Source: an uncultured Chloroflexota bacterium (GTDB taxonomy: Bacteria; Chloroflexota; Anaerolineae; Anaerolineales; Villigracilaceae). Taken from it: a stretch of DNA of 42,430 bases. The position numbers and the translations under genes were made by a program. The DNA lies in the NCBI GenBank assembly GCA_900696595.1, contig CAADGT010000178.1, positions 1-42,430 on the forward strand, read 5' to 3'. Below the pieces are notes generated by a model. It ran no database searches. It was not told the DNA's origin and worked only from the letters and a program-made list of their open reading frames with translations. Positions within the stretch are counted from its first letter, which is position 1; each line of letters opens with the position of its first letter. Positions 31,532 to 39,987 of the stretch are shown piece after piece.

Positions 31532-32800
31532 TCAGACGATCTCCCCGCGAAAAACGCCGTCGTCAGCGTCGTCGAGCCGTACGTTGTCAACCTCGTTCCA
31601 GCGCGGCGATGGGGCGACCGCGCCGACGCGCAGGTAGTTGCCCGTCCAGCCTTCCATGCGCCAGCCGTATTCGCCATATTCGGTCGTGGATTCCCACAGC
31701 ACGGACATCGTCCGCCCGATGAATCTCTCACGATGGGATTTTGCGGATTCTTCGAGAGCCTCTTGCAGGATGCGATTGCGCCTCTTTCTTAACTCAGGCT
31801 TGATCTGTCCCTTCATCCTTGTCGCCCCCGTGCCGGGACGCGGCGAATACGAGAAGACGTGCCCGCCGGAGAATTGCATCTCATTCACGAAATCGAGCGT
31901 CTGCGAAAATTCTTCGTCCGTCTCGCCGGGGAATCCGGCAATCAAGTCAGTAGTAATGGAGACATCCGGGATCACCGAACGAGCAGCCAGGATAAGTTTG
32001 CGAAACGATTCGGTCGTGGTCTTGCGCGCCATCCGCTTCAGGGTGGAATCGCTCCCGGATTGCAGGGGCAGGTGAAGGTGCGGCATGAGGCGGGAATCGC
32101 TCCAGAGGGAGAAAAAGCCTTCGTCCAAATCCCAGGGTTCGAGGGAAGATAATCTCAGGCGTCTTACATCCGTTTCGCGCAACAAGGCTTCAACCAGCCC
32201 GCGCAGGCGCGAGTTCAATTCATATCCCCACGAGCCGAGATGAACGCCGGTGAGGACGATCTCTTTCGAGCCGCCCGCCAGCGCGAAATTAACGTCTTGA
32301 ACCACATCGCCGAGCGGGCGCGAACGAGCGGCGCCGCGCGCAATGGCGGTGACGCAGAACGCGCAGCGATTGTCGCAACCGTCCTGAACTTTGATGAAGG
32401 CGCGCGTGCGGCGATGAATTCCGGGGATCGGAACGCGCTCCAGCGGTTCGAGGTCGAAAGACTCTTTCGGCATTCCGAGAACTTCGGGGACAAGCAGGTC
32501 CTTCTTTTCATTTGTGACGACGTATTTGACGTTGGGAAGGAGCGCCGCTTCCTTCGGCTGAATGGACGTCCAACAGCCTGTGGCGACAATCTCGTTCACG
32601 CCCGCGCGCGCAATGGAGCGAAGTTTTCCACGCGAGTCGGATGCGGCTTGCGTTGTGACCGCGCAGGTGTTGACCACCGCCATGTCGGCATGGTCGGCGC
32701 TTGCCACGATCTCATGCCCCGCCGCGCGGAACTGGCGCGACATGCTTTCGATCTCCGCCTGGTTCAGGCGGCATCCGACGGTATCGAGGAAGATTTTCAT
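31532..32800 (-). CDS. mtaB: tRNA-t6A37 methylthiotransferase MtaB-type
   Basis: 422 residues. The N-terminal domain starts FLDTVGCRLNQAEIESM, typical of MtaB rather than MiaB or RimO. The radical SAM cysteines are in DGCDNRCAFC. Later FPGETDEEF and SYSPRPGTGATRMKGQI are also family-like; a TRAM-like C-terminus follows. It converts t6A to ms2t6A in tRNAs reading ANN codons (family knowledge). A 7-bp-period array precedes the start, and no good ribosome site is visible. Confidence 0.88.
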   Translation of the reverse strand: MKIFLDTVGCRLNQAEIESMSRQFRAAGHEIVASADHADMAVVNTCAVTTQAASDSRGKLRSIARAGVNEIVATGCWTSIQPKEAALLPNVKYVVTNEKKDLLVPEVLGMPKESFDLEPLERVPIPGIHRRTRAFIKVQDGCDNRCAFCVTAIARGAARSRPLGDVVQDVNFALAGGSKEIVLTGVHLGSWGYELNSRLRGLVEALLRETDVRRLRLSSLEPWDLDEGFFSLWSDSRLMPHLHLPLQSGSDSTLKRMARKTTTESFRKLILAARSVIPDVSITTDLIAGFPGETDEEFSQTLDFVNEMQFSGGHVFSYSPRPGTGATRMKGQIKPELRKRRNRILQEALEESAKSHRERFIGRTMSVLWESTTEYGEYGWRMEGWTGNYLRVGAVAPSPRWNEVDNVRLDDADDGVFRGEIV

Positions 32801-32812
32801 GGGGTGGGTTGG

Positions 32813-32904
32813 AGAGTAGAGATTAGAGTGGAGAGTAGTTTACTAGTTTCTATTCTCTATTCTCTATTCTCTATTCTCAATTCTCTATTCTCAATTCTCT
32901 ATTC
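32813..32904. repeat. 7-bp tandem array upstream of mtaB
   Basis: From 32849 to 32904 eight exact-period heptads occur: TCTATTC four times, TCAATTC, TCTATTC, TCAATTC, TCTATTC. The segment before it (from about 32813) carries partly complementary GAGAGTA/GAGATTA units, so a hairpin can form. It lies between the lipoprotein stop (32913) and the mtaB start (32800). Confidence 0.85.
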
Positions 32905-32912
32905 TCCAAACT

Positions 32913-33569
32913 TCACGGTTGCAAGACAACGAAATTATCGAAGATGACGTCCACGCCGGGGGCGCCGAAACTGCCCGCAATGATCCCGACGTCGCCGGAG
33001 GTCAACGCGGCATCCTGAACCTGCGCGATCTGGCTGCCGTTCACAAAAAAGGTGAGCGTATCCCCCGCGCAATCGGCGCGCAGGTGGTTGATGGCAAGCC
33101 CCTTGTTGATGCTGGCGGAAGGGAGCATCTCGCTCTGACCGAGCAGAGCCGCCTGCCCGTCCTTGAACAAGCCCATGCCATAATAGCCGTCGCTGGTGAC
33201 GATGAAGAAGTAGTAATCGCCGTCGCTGTAGCGGCATAGCACGCCGATGCGGTTCTCGTCGGGCCCCGCCAGTTTGCCGGTGTCCACTTCCACGCGTACA
33301 TCGGTGAAGTTGCGGCGCGGAGTCGCCCAAAAATTCGTCTGCAAGGAATTGACAAGGATGCGATAGCCGCCGGAGTAGTAATCCATCACGCCCTCAGTCA
33401 CGAGCAGGCGGTCCCAGCCGGTGATGGGTTGGGCGAAGTCGTCCTGGAAGAGGACAGAACCGGCAGATTGCGTCGGCGCGGGAGATTGCGGTTGATCTGC
33501 GGCAGGGGCGCCAGAGCAGGCGGCAAGCAGAAATAAGATTGCGAGAGCGATGGATGAGAAACGATTCAT
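32913..33569 (-). CDS. lipoprotein with concanavalin/LamG-like jelly-roll domain
   Basis: 218 residues. Signal peptide with lipobox LAAC. After a Pro/Gln linker (to about 38) the FQDDFAQPITGWD opening, the RVEVDTGK and IGVLCRYSDGDYYFFIVTSDGYYGMGLF strands and a final DNFVV strand fit a carbohydrate-binding or LamG-like jelly roll, a fold shared by many surface lipoproteins. Ligand unknown. It starts 18 bp after the TPR gene stop, suggesting one operon. Confidence 0.75.
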   Translation of the reverse strand: MNRFSSIALAILFLLAACSGAPAADQPQSPAPTQSAGSVLFQDDFAQPITGWDRLLVTEGVMDYYSGGYRILVNSLQTNFWATPRRNFTDVRVEVDTGKLAGPDENRIGVLCRYSDGDYYFFIVTSDGYYGMGLFKDGQAALLGQSEMLPSASINKGLAINHLRADCAGDTLTFFVNGSQIAQVQDAALTSGDVGIIAGSFGAPGVDVIFDNFVVLQP

Positions 33570-33587
33570 GAGCGTGATTTTATCATT

Positions 33588-34979
33588 CTACGGAAAATAC
33601 TTTTCAAGCAACTGCCGCGCGGTTTCGGCATAAACGCCGGCGCCCTCCGAATCGCGCGCGAAGACGAGAGAGTTGTACGCCGCTGCGCGGTCGCCCTGCG
33701 CGAGATAAGTCATGGCAAGGTGAATGTGCGCTGGGAAATATTCGGGCGAGCGTTCGATGGCGGAAAGCAAAACCCCTTCGGCGCTGGCGAAACGTCGGGT
33801 TGACAGATAAAGATAACCGAGCGTATCCAACACAACCGGGTCCTCCGGCGCGAGCAAAGCGGCTTGTTGCGCGGCGGGTAAGCCGACCTCTTCCAACTGC
33901 GCGTTATAGTCCGCGCAAAAGAGAGCGAGCAGACGCCAATAATCCGGGACGGCGGGCGCAAGTTCGACGGCGCGTTGATAGGCTTTAAGCGCCGCCACCA
34001 GGTCGCCGGTTTTGGAATACGCTTCGCCAACCCCCGCCTGCCACTGTGGATTGTCCGGTTCGATGCCCGCCGCGATGAGGTACTCCGCCAGCATTTGTTC
34101 ATGTTTTCCCCGCCGACTCCAATATAAGGCGCGCAGTGCGCGGACGTCCGCCGATTGGCGATTCAACGAAAGGGCGCGATTAAGTTCTTCGGTTCCATCG
34201 CCGCCCGTCTGCTGTTTCGCTTCCCCAAGCCATGCCCACGCCTCGGCGTTTTTTTCGTCGAGCCGAACCGCCTGTTCGAAAGCGAATTTCGCCAGTTCCC
34301 AATCCTGCACCAAGCCGAACGCCTGCCCGATCACGACCTTTTTCATGGATTCGCTTGTTTGCAAATCGGAGACAGCCAGGGCGGCGCGCAAGGTCTGGAT
34401 GGCCGAATCCGCTTTGGGATTAAGAGTCGAGGCGCGGCTCAATTCGGGAATCGCGGCTTGGGGGTCGAAGAGAGTCAACAGCAAGCCGAGTCGGTAGGCG
34501 GCGTAGGCGTCCGATGAATCCAAGCGAGTCTGCTTCTCGAGGGCGAGGCGTTCCGACTCCCAGTCTTTGTTGTCGCGATGGATGTAGGCAAGCAAGGCGA
34601 ACAGGCGGGCAGATTCGACCTGCGCGGCGCCGTCGCTGCAAACGGCAAGCGCGGACGCGTCGTCGAGTTGGATGCGGGCTGTGCAATGCCAAACCCAGCC
34701 TTCCTCGGTAAGGGTCGAGGATTTTGCAAAGTATTCGTCGGCGGCTGGGAAATCGTCCGCCTGCGCGGCGGCGATGCCGGCTTGTTCGTACAGGTCGTCG
34801 CGCCAGAAAAATATCCGCGCGGCGCGCTCATAAAATTCTGCGGCTTCCTTGTACTCCCCGCGTTCCCGCGTTTCCTCCGCCCGCTTCAAGGCGGAGACGC
34901 CGGAAAGAATCATGGACGCGACCGCCGCCAGGACCAGGAGAGCCGCGACCCAATATGGATTTATCCTCCATCTCAGCAT
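33588..34979 (-). CDS. membrane-anchored TPR-repeat protein
   Basis: 463 residues. One membrane helix (about 10-28) is followed by successive TPR-type helix pairs, recognisable by A-x-x-x-x-x-R/E patterns such as GEYKEAAEFYERAARIF, AKFAFEQAVRLDEKNAEAWAWLG and ALKAYQRAVELAPAVPDYW. TPRs are protein-protein scaffolds, here on the outer face. TAGAAT lies 7 nt before the ATG on the minus strand, so the mRNA is probably nearly leaderless. It is divergent from the kinase-like gene at 35029, with 49 bp between. Confidence 0.82.
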   Translation of the reverse strand: MLRWRINPYWVAALLVLAAVASMILSGVSALKRAEETRERGEYKEAAEFYERAARIFFWRDDLYEQAGIAAAQADDFPAADEYFAKSSTLTEEGWVWHCTARIQLDDASALAVCSDGAAQVESARLFALLAYIHRDNKDWESERLALEKQTRLDSSDAYAAYRLGLLLTLFDPQAAIPELSRASTLNPKADSAIQTLRAALAVSDLQTSESMKKVVIGQAFGLVQDWELAKFAFEQAVRLDEKNAEAWAWLGEAKQQTGGDGTEELNRALSLNRQSADVRALRALYWSRRGKHEQMLAEYLIAAGIEPDNPQWQAGVGEAYSKTGDLVAALKAYQRAVELAPAVPDYWRLLALFCADYNAQLEEVGLPAAQQAALLAPEDPVVLDTLGYLYLSTRRFASAEGVLLSAIERSPEYFPAHIHLAMTYLAQGDRAAAYNSLVFARDSEGAGVYAETARQLLEKYFP

Positions 34980-34986
34980 GATTTCA

Positions 34987-35019
34987 ATTCTAAGCGATAA
35001 TCATGAACTGGCGTATAAT
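34987..35019. promoter_or_regulatory. divergent near-leaderless promoters
   Basis: Minus strand TAGAAT (34987-34992) lies 7 nt from the TPR start; plus strand TATAAT (35014-35019) lies 9 nt from the kinase-like gene start. The whole shared region is 49 bp, so the two promoters must interfere or be co-regulated. Confidence 0.5.
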
Positions 35020-35028
35020 CGCGCTTGA

Positions 35029-37371
35029 ATGAGCGAATTCATACAATTGGTTTTGACTCAATTGACCGTGCCGCCGGGCGATCTTATCTACTATATCGTC
35101 CTGGCGTTCGTGGTCGCAAGCGCCCTGCAATCGGCATTCAATCACTGGCGGGCGAGCGAATTCCCGCAGGCGAAGCGCGCTTTTATCGGGCTGGGGATCC
35201 TGCTGGGCGCGCAGATCTTCATGTTCCTCTTCAGCGGGTTGGGGTGGCAGGAACTTGTGGATCCGAAAGCCGTCCTGCCGCCGTTGGATCGCGCCTTTAT
35301 CGCCTTTAGCATCGTCTGGATCACCTGGCTGTACGGATTCCCGGAGCCGAACCGAAGCGCCGATGCCGCCGTCACACTCCTGAGCATGTTCGTATTTACG
35401 GCTTTGGGGTTAAGCCTGCTGTCCTGGAATCAGCAGATCGTCAATCCAGAGTCCGCCACCCTGACATATAACCTCACGATGGACGACATGGTCTGGCAAA
35501 TCGGGTCGTTGATTCTCTCCCTGCTTGGCGTCTGCGTCCTTTTCATCCGCAAGCCGGACGGGATGTGGTTTGGCATCCTGGTCTTGTTCCTCGGCTCTCT
35601 CGGACACGCGGGGCAATTGCTCGTCGGTTTGGAGGGCGATTTCCCCGGAATCGCGCGGCTTGCTTATATGGCGGCTTTTCCGATCCTGTTGACCCTGCCC
35701 CAGCGATTCTCCACCTACGAACCGCCCCCTCCCCCGGCGGCAGTCAAACCGACGATCCGGAAGCAGGATACAAGCGGACGCCCGGAACGCCGCAGGTATA
35801 GCGCCGATCCAAAGACTTTCCACGCGCTGTTAGCGGTTGCCGCGGGGAATAATTCCACGAAGATGAGCCAGGCGATCACGCGCGCCATCGCGCAGACCAT
35901 GCTCGCCGATCTGTGTTTCATGATCTACCTGACGGACGAAACAAAGCAGATGATCATCGCCGGCGGATACGACCTGATCCGCGAAGACAGCCTCGAAGGC
36001 GGCCCGCTCTCCAAAAATTCAATTCCCATGCTGGCGAATTCGATCCAGCGCGGGCGGCCCCTGCGCCTGCCCGCCAGCAGCACCTCGGCGGACATCAAGG
36101 GACTTGGCGATATTCTCGGGATGACCAATCCCGGCCACTTGCTTTACGTTCCGATTCTGACTCCAGAAAAAGAACCGCTGGGCGGCATCCTCCTGCTTTC
36201 GCCGTATTCCGACCGGACGTGGAGCGCGGAAGACCAGGCGTTTCTCGCCAACATTGCGACATCCCTCGTGCCAGCCATCCGACGCACGCAAAGGATCACT
36301 CAATTGGAAGCCGAAAGCGATATGGCGAAGGCGCGCGCGGCGGACCTTGAAAAACGCATTGACGACCTTACAAACCAGCTCGACAAAGCTCGAAACGAAG
36401 CGGATAAAAACCGCTCGACGGATGTGGCTTCGCTCATGCGCGCGCAGGAGGAATCACAGTCCATCATCGAACAGTTGCAACGAGAAAACGCCGAGTTGCG
36501 GGCGGGAAGAAATCTGCCGACCGTCCAGGCGGAGAACGAACTCAAGACGACGCTTCAAGAGATGGCAAAACTGCAAAACCAACTCGCTGAAGAACGGATG
36601 AAGACGCTTGGGCTGGAAAGGGGGCAGATTGCGGCGAAGAACGCCGAACAGGCGGAAGTCATCGCCTCGATCTCGCAGGAACTGCGCCAGCCGCTCTCCT
36701 CCATCGTCGGTTATACCGATCTGCTCCTCGGCGAATCGGTGGGCATTCTGGGCGCATTGCAAAGAAAATTCGTGGATCGCATCAAAGTCTCGACGGAGCG
36801 CATTCGCAGCCTGACCGACGACATGATCCAGATCACGACCCTCGCCACCGACCTGAACGAACTGAAACCTGAAACGGTGGACTTGAACGGCATCATAGAC
36901 AACGCCATGTCGTACACCAGTTCGCAGATTCGCGAGAAGAATATCTCCATTCATCTCGAAGTCCCCAAATCGCTCGCTTCCATTCATGCGGATCGCGAAG
37001 CGCTCCAGCAGATCCTGATTCATTTACTGCAAAACGCCGGGGCGGCGACCCCCCACGAAGGGACGATCCGACTCAAACTCCAGACCCGAAGCGAGGATGG
37101 GATGGAATACATCCTGATCCAGGTGACAGATATGGGCGGAGGGATCGCTTCGGAAGACCTGCCTCGAGTCTTCACGCGCCTTTACCGCGCCGATAATGTC
37201 CTAATTCAAGGAGTGGGGGACACCGGCGTGGGTTTGTCCATCGCCAAAACCCTGACCGAAGCCCAGCATGGACGCATCTGGGTCGAAAGCGTCAAAGGCG
37301 CCGGCTCCACATTCAGCGTATTGCTCCCCATCTCCGGCGAAAAGCTGGCGGAAAAACTGAAAAGGAAATAG
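35029..37371 (+). CDS. membrane GAF protein with histidine-kinase-like core lacking the phosphoacceptor His
   Basis: 780 residues. About seven N-terminal membrane helices (1-235) are followed by a GAF domain (about 265-420), a coiled coil (about 424-535) and a HisKA/HATPase module. The H-box reads SISQELRQPLSSI: Gln550 (codon CAG) stands where SHELRTPL has the phosphorylated His. The HATPase part keeps the N-box Asn669 (LLQNAGAAT), DMGGGI and GDTGVGLSIAK, so ATP binding is plausible. It may act as a pseudo-kinase, a partner of another kinase, or a direct sensor-regulator. No response regulator is adjacent; LysM and LCP genes follow, suggesting envelope control. Confidence 0.85.
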   Translation: MSEFIQLVLTQLTVPPGDLIYYIVLAFVVASALQSAFNHWRASEFPQAKRAFIGLGILLGAQIFMFLFSGLGWQELVDPKAVLPPLDRAFIAFSIVWITWLYGFPEPNRSADAAVTLLSMFVFTALGLSLLSWNQQIVNPESATLTYNLTMDDMVWQIGSLILSLLGVCVLFIRKPDGMWFGILVLFLGSLGHAGQLLVGLEGDFPGIARLAYMAAFPILLTLPQRFSTYEPPPPPAAVKPTIRKQDTSGRPERRRYSADPKTFHALLAVAAGNNSTKMSQAITRAIAQTMLADLCFMIYLTDETKQMIIAGGYDLIREDSLEGGPLSKNSIPMLANSIQRGRPLRLPASSTSADIKGLGDILGMTNPGHLLYVPILTPEKEPLGGILLLSPYSDRTWSAEDQAFLANIATSLVPAIRRTQRITQLEAESDMAKARAADLEKRIDDLTNQLDKARNEADKNRSTDVASLMRAQEESQSIIEQLQRENAELRAGRNLPTVQAENELKTTLQEMAKLQNQLAEERMKTLGLERGQIAAKNAEQAEVIASISQELRQPLSSIVGYTDLLLGESVGILGALQRKFVDRIKVSTERIRSLTDDMIQITTLATDLNELKPETVDLNGIIDNAMSYTSSQIREKNISIHLEVPKSLASIHADREALQQILIHLLQNAGAATPHEGTIRLKLQTRSEDGMEYILIQVTDMGGGIASEDLPRVFTRLYRADNVLIQGVGDTGVGLSIAKTLTEAQHGRIWVESVKGAGSTFSVLLPISGEKLAEKLKRK

Positions 37372-37374
37372 CGA

Positions 37375-38190
37375 ATGCGAAACGCGCGCGAGTTCGGGTA
37401 CGCGCTGACAGCGGCGTTGCTCTCCATTGGGTTGATGCTGGGCGCGTTGTCCATCTCTCTGGTGGGGTTCATCCCCGAAGAGGCTCCTCCGCCCACTGAA
37501 ACGCCAATCGCCACGCCGATCCCCATCACTCCGACCAACACGTTTCCGCCCACGCTCACGCCGCCGTCCGACGCGGCGACTTTGACCTTCACCTCTACAA
37601 GCACAGTCGCCCAAACCGCCAATTGCCCGCTCCCCTCTGGCTGGATAACCATCACCATCGGAGCGGGAGAAACGCTCGAAAGCATCTCCGCAAGATACGG
37701 CGTGACCAAAGATTACCTGAAAAGCGTCAACTGTCTGATCAGCGATTCTCTCCTTCCGGGGACCCGGCTTAACGTGCCGAACAACGCCACCAGCACGAGC
37801 GCCGCCTGCGTCCCGGGGCGAAGCGATTGGGTGAAGAATTACGTCGTTAAACCGGGCGACACGTTCTACAACATCGCTTACAGATATTTTACGAGCGATT
37901 ACGAACTGAAACGCGTCAACTGCCGTTCCACAGACCACCTCATCCCCGGCGAGATTCTTTGGACGCCGAACGTCGCGCCGCGGGCGCACACAAACACCCC
38001 GGCGAAAACCCAGACTGCGACAAACGATTTCACCGTCACGCCGTTGTTCACCGAACCGGGGACAATGCTCCCCTTCACCCTCACTCCTTCGGTCGTCCCG
38101 ACGACGCCTCCTTCGACGCCGACATCCACCGCCACACACATCCCAACGCCGACCGTGACGGCCTTCCCCTCCGCTACAACCACGCCGTAA
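37375..38190 (+). CDS. membrane-anchored LysM protein
   Basis: 271 residues. One N-terminal membrane helix (about 8-32), a Pro/Thr-rich linker, two LysM domains (about 96-140: ITIGAGETLESISARYGVTKDYLKSVN...; about 156-200: YVVKPGDTFYNIAYRYFTSDYELKRVN) and a Thr/Pro-rich tail. LysM binds N-acetylglucosamine in peptidoglycan or chitin-like glycans. The gene starts 3 bp after the kinase-like gene's stop, so the two are likely cotranscribed. Confidence 0.88.
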   Translation: MRNAREFGYALTAALLSIGLMLGALSISLVGFIPEEAPPPTETPIATPIPITPTNTFPPTLTPPSDAATLTFTSTSTVAQTANCPLPSGWITITIGAGETLESISARYGVTKDYLKSVNCLISDSLLPGTRLNVPNNATSTSAACVPGRSDWVKNYVVKPGDTFYNIAYRYFTSDYELKRVNCRSTDHLIPGEILWTPNVAPRAHTNTPAKTQTATNDFTVTPLFTEPGTMLPFTLTPSVVPTTPPSTPTSTATHIPTPTVTAFPSATTTP

Positions 38191-38206
38191 CATTAAATTC
38201 ACATCG

Positions 38207-38212
38207 TAAAAT
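38207..38212 (+). promoter_or_regulatory. -10-like box of the LCP gene
   Basis: TAAAAT six bases before the ATG at 38219, with no ribosome site. An operon read-through from the LysM gene 28 bp upstream is also possible. Confidence 0.4.
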
Positions 38213-38218
38213 TCATTG

Positions 38219-39718
38219 ATGAAATCGAACAGCCTCCTTATAGCGACCGCCCTGCTGGCAGTTTTTCTCTCGTCGTGCGCGCCTCAGGCGACCGAACAAC
38301 CTTCCCTGCCCTTCATCCTCATCACCGCCGCGCCCAATGCAAGCCCCACCCCCACGCCGTTTCAACCCTCGCTCGCAACGCCGACCTCCATCGTTGCGAT
38401 TGCAGGGGATTTAAACCCCACGCCGATTCCGATACTGCCGACTGAGACTCCCTTCCCGACCTCTCCGCCTCCCGCCACGCCGACAGCGACAGCCTCTTTC
38501 GAGCAGTTGTTCCCCACCCAGGCCGCGCCGCCCCCCGAGTCGCCGATGGGCGACCCCGCTCCTCCACCGCCGCTCCTCACCGACAATGAGACGATCAACT
38601 TCCTGCTCATCGGCTCGGATCGCAGACCCTTCGGCTCTTCTCATCGCACCGACACTTTGTTGATCGCTATTGTCTGGTACAAAGAAGGACAGGTCTCGCT
38701 CATCTCGGTCCCGCGCGACACCTGGCTTTACATCCCCACAGTGGGGATGCAACGCATCAACACCGCCTATCAAAGCGGGGAATTGGGCGGATATCCCGGC
38801 GGCGGGATGGGCTTGTTGAAAGATACCATCCTGCAAAACTTTGGCATCCGCATTGACCACACCGCCATGGTCGAATTCGACGGCTTTCGCCGCATCGTGG
38901 ACACCCTCGGCGGGGTTGATGTGCCGGTCGCCTGCCCATACACCGATTGGCGATTAATATCCCCCGGTCTCGACGAAAACAACGAGAATAACTGGTGGCT
39001 TTACACAGTCGGTCCCGGACAGGTTCACATGGACGGCGACCTGGCGCTGTGGTATGCGCGCTCGCGTTCAAAATCCAACGACTTTGACCGCGGGCGCCGC
39101 CAGCAGGAAGTGATCCGCACGATCTTTCAAAAGGCGCTGCAAACGAACACGTTCAGCAAAATACCCCAACTGTATAACGATTTTTCCAGTACGGTCGTCA
39201 CCGACATGAGCCTCAGCGACATGCTCAGCCTTGCGCCGTACGCGGTCAACTTTACAAACGCGAATATCCGCAGTTATTACATCCGTCCGCCTTACGTCGT
39301 CTCGTGGATGACGCCCGGCGGCGCGTCGGTGTTGCTGCCGCAGGAAGAGGCATTGAGAGGAATGTTACTCGAAGCGACGACGCTTTCCACTTACGCCGCG
39401 GCGCGGGAAAACATTGTCGTCGAAGTGCAGAACGGCTCATATTTCGACACCATGGAAACGCTCGCTGCCTCCCGCCTGAATTATGCCGGGTACGAAACTG
39501 TGATCGGTCTTGCCGAGAACCGGGAGTACGGAAGCACCGTCCTCGTGGATGTCACCATCGCCCAGGATCCAAATCAACGCCAGACTATCCTCAATGTGTT
39601 GGGGACGTATTCCGCCAACGTCATCTCCCTGCCCGACCCGAACAGCGCCGCGCAATATCGGGTCATCATTGGATCGGATTATCAAGCCTGTTTCAAACCG
39701 GAAGACCTCGCGCATTGA
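38219..39718 (+). CDS. LytR-CpsA-Psr (LCP) family cell-envelope glycan ligase
   Basis: 499 residues. A lipoprotein-type leader (lipobox SSC) and a long Pro/Thr linker (to about 125) precede the LCP domain (about 127-345): NFLLIGSDRR, HRTDTLLIA, SVPRDTWLYIP, RINTAYQSG and the Arg-rich ALWYARSRSKSNDFDRGRRQQ. A LytR_C domain follows (about 400-490). LCP enzymes transfer undecaprenyl-linked polymers to peptidoglycan or proteins. The start is the ATG at 38219; an in-frame TTG lies one codon upstream. The preceding LysM gene supports a wall or sheath role. Confidence 0.92.
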   Translation: MKSNSLLIATALLAVFLSSCAPQATEQPSLPFILITAAPNASPTPTPFQPSLATPTSIVAIAGDLNPTPIPILPTETPFPTSPPPATPTATASFEQLFPTQAAPPPESPMGDPAPPPPLLTDNETINFLLIGSDRRPFGSSHRTDTLLIAIVWYKEGQVSLISVPRDTWLYIPTVGMQRINTAYQSGELGGYPGGGMGLLKDTILQNFGIRIDHTAMVEFDGFRRIVDTLGGVDVPVACPYTDWRLISPGLDENNENNWWLYTVGPGQVHMDGDLALWYARSRSKSNDFDRGRRQQEVIRTIFQKALQTNTFSKIPQLYNDFSSTVVTDMSLSDMLSLAPYAVNFTNANIRSYYIRPPYVVSWMTPGGASVLLPQEEALRGMLLEATTLSTYAAARENIVVEVQNGSYFDTMETLAASRLNYAGYETVIGLAENREYGSTVLVDVTIAQDPNQRQTILNVLGTYSANVISLPDPNSAAQYRVIIGSDYQACFKPEDLAH

Positions 39719-39765
39719 TGATGCGTAGTCTGCGTTCTTAAACGCGACACCCGCCGGCAATTTCC

Positions 39766-39794
39766 TTGCAAAAGAGACGCGGCTGGACTATAAT
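39766..39794 (+). promoter_or_regulatory. promoter of tRNA-Val
   Basis: TTGCAA (39766-39771), 17-bp spacer, TATAAT (39789-39794). Start of transcription would lie a few bases before the tRNA. Confidence 0.75.
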
Positions 39795-39808
39795 CCCGCC
39801 CGTTCATC

Positions 39809-39885
39809 GGGCGCATAGCTCAGTTGGTTAGAGCGCATGTATCACACACATGAGGTCCGGGGTTCGAGTCCCTGTGCGCCCACCA
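39809..39885 (+). tRNA. tRNA-Val (anticodon CAC)
   Basis: Full cloverleaf: acceptor GGGCGCA/TGCGCCC, D arm GCTC...GAGC, anticodon stem CATGT/ACATG with loop ATCACAC (anticodon CAC at 39843-39845), T arm with GGTTCGAGTCC, and an encoded CCA end. Confidence 0.97.
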
Positions 39886-39940
39886 TCAAACCATTGCTTC
39901 GGCGCTGAACCAATCCTGCGTGTGTAGTGCGGGTTGCGGG

Positions 39941-39977
39941 TCGGCAGGTTGGGATTTTGGAAGTTCCAGCCTGCCGA
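39941..39977 (+). terminator. terminator of tRNA-Val
   Basis: Stem TCGGCAGG (39941-39948)/CCTGCCGA (39970-39977), extended inward with wobble pairs, followed on the plus strand by CTTTTGCGTTTTATTTTC. It overlaps the far end of the intergenic space before the minus-strand gene stop at 39988. Confidence 0.75.
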
Positions 39978-39987
39978 CTTTTGCGTT

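Noticed and set aside
37201-38202. 333-codon minus-strand reading frame opposite the LysM gene
   Set aside because: Low-complexity Arg/Gly composition opposite a Thr/Pro-rich coding region with clear LysM domains.
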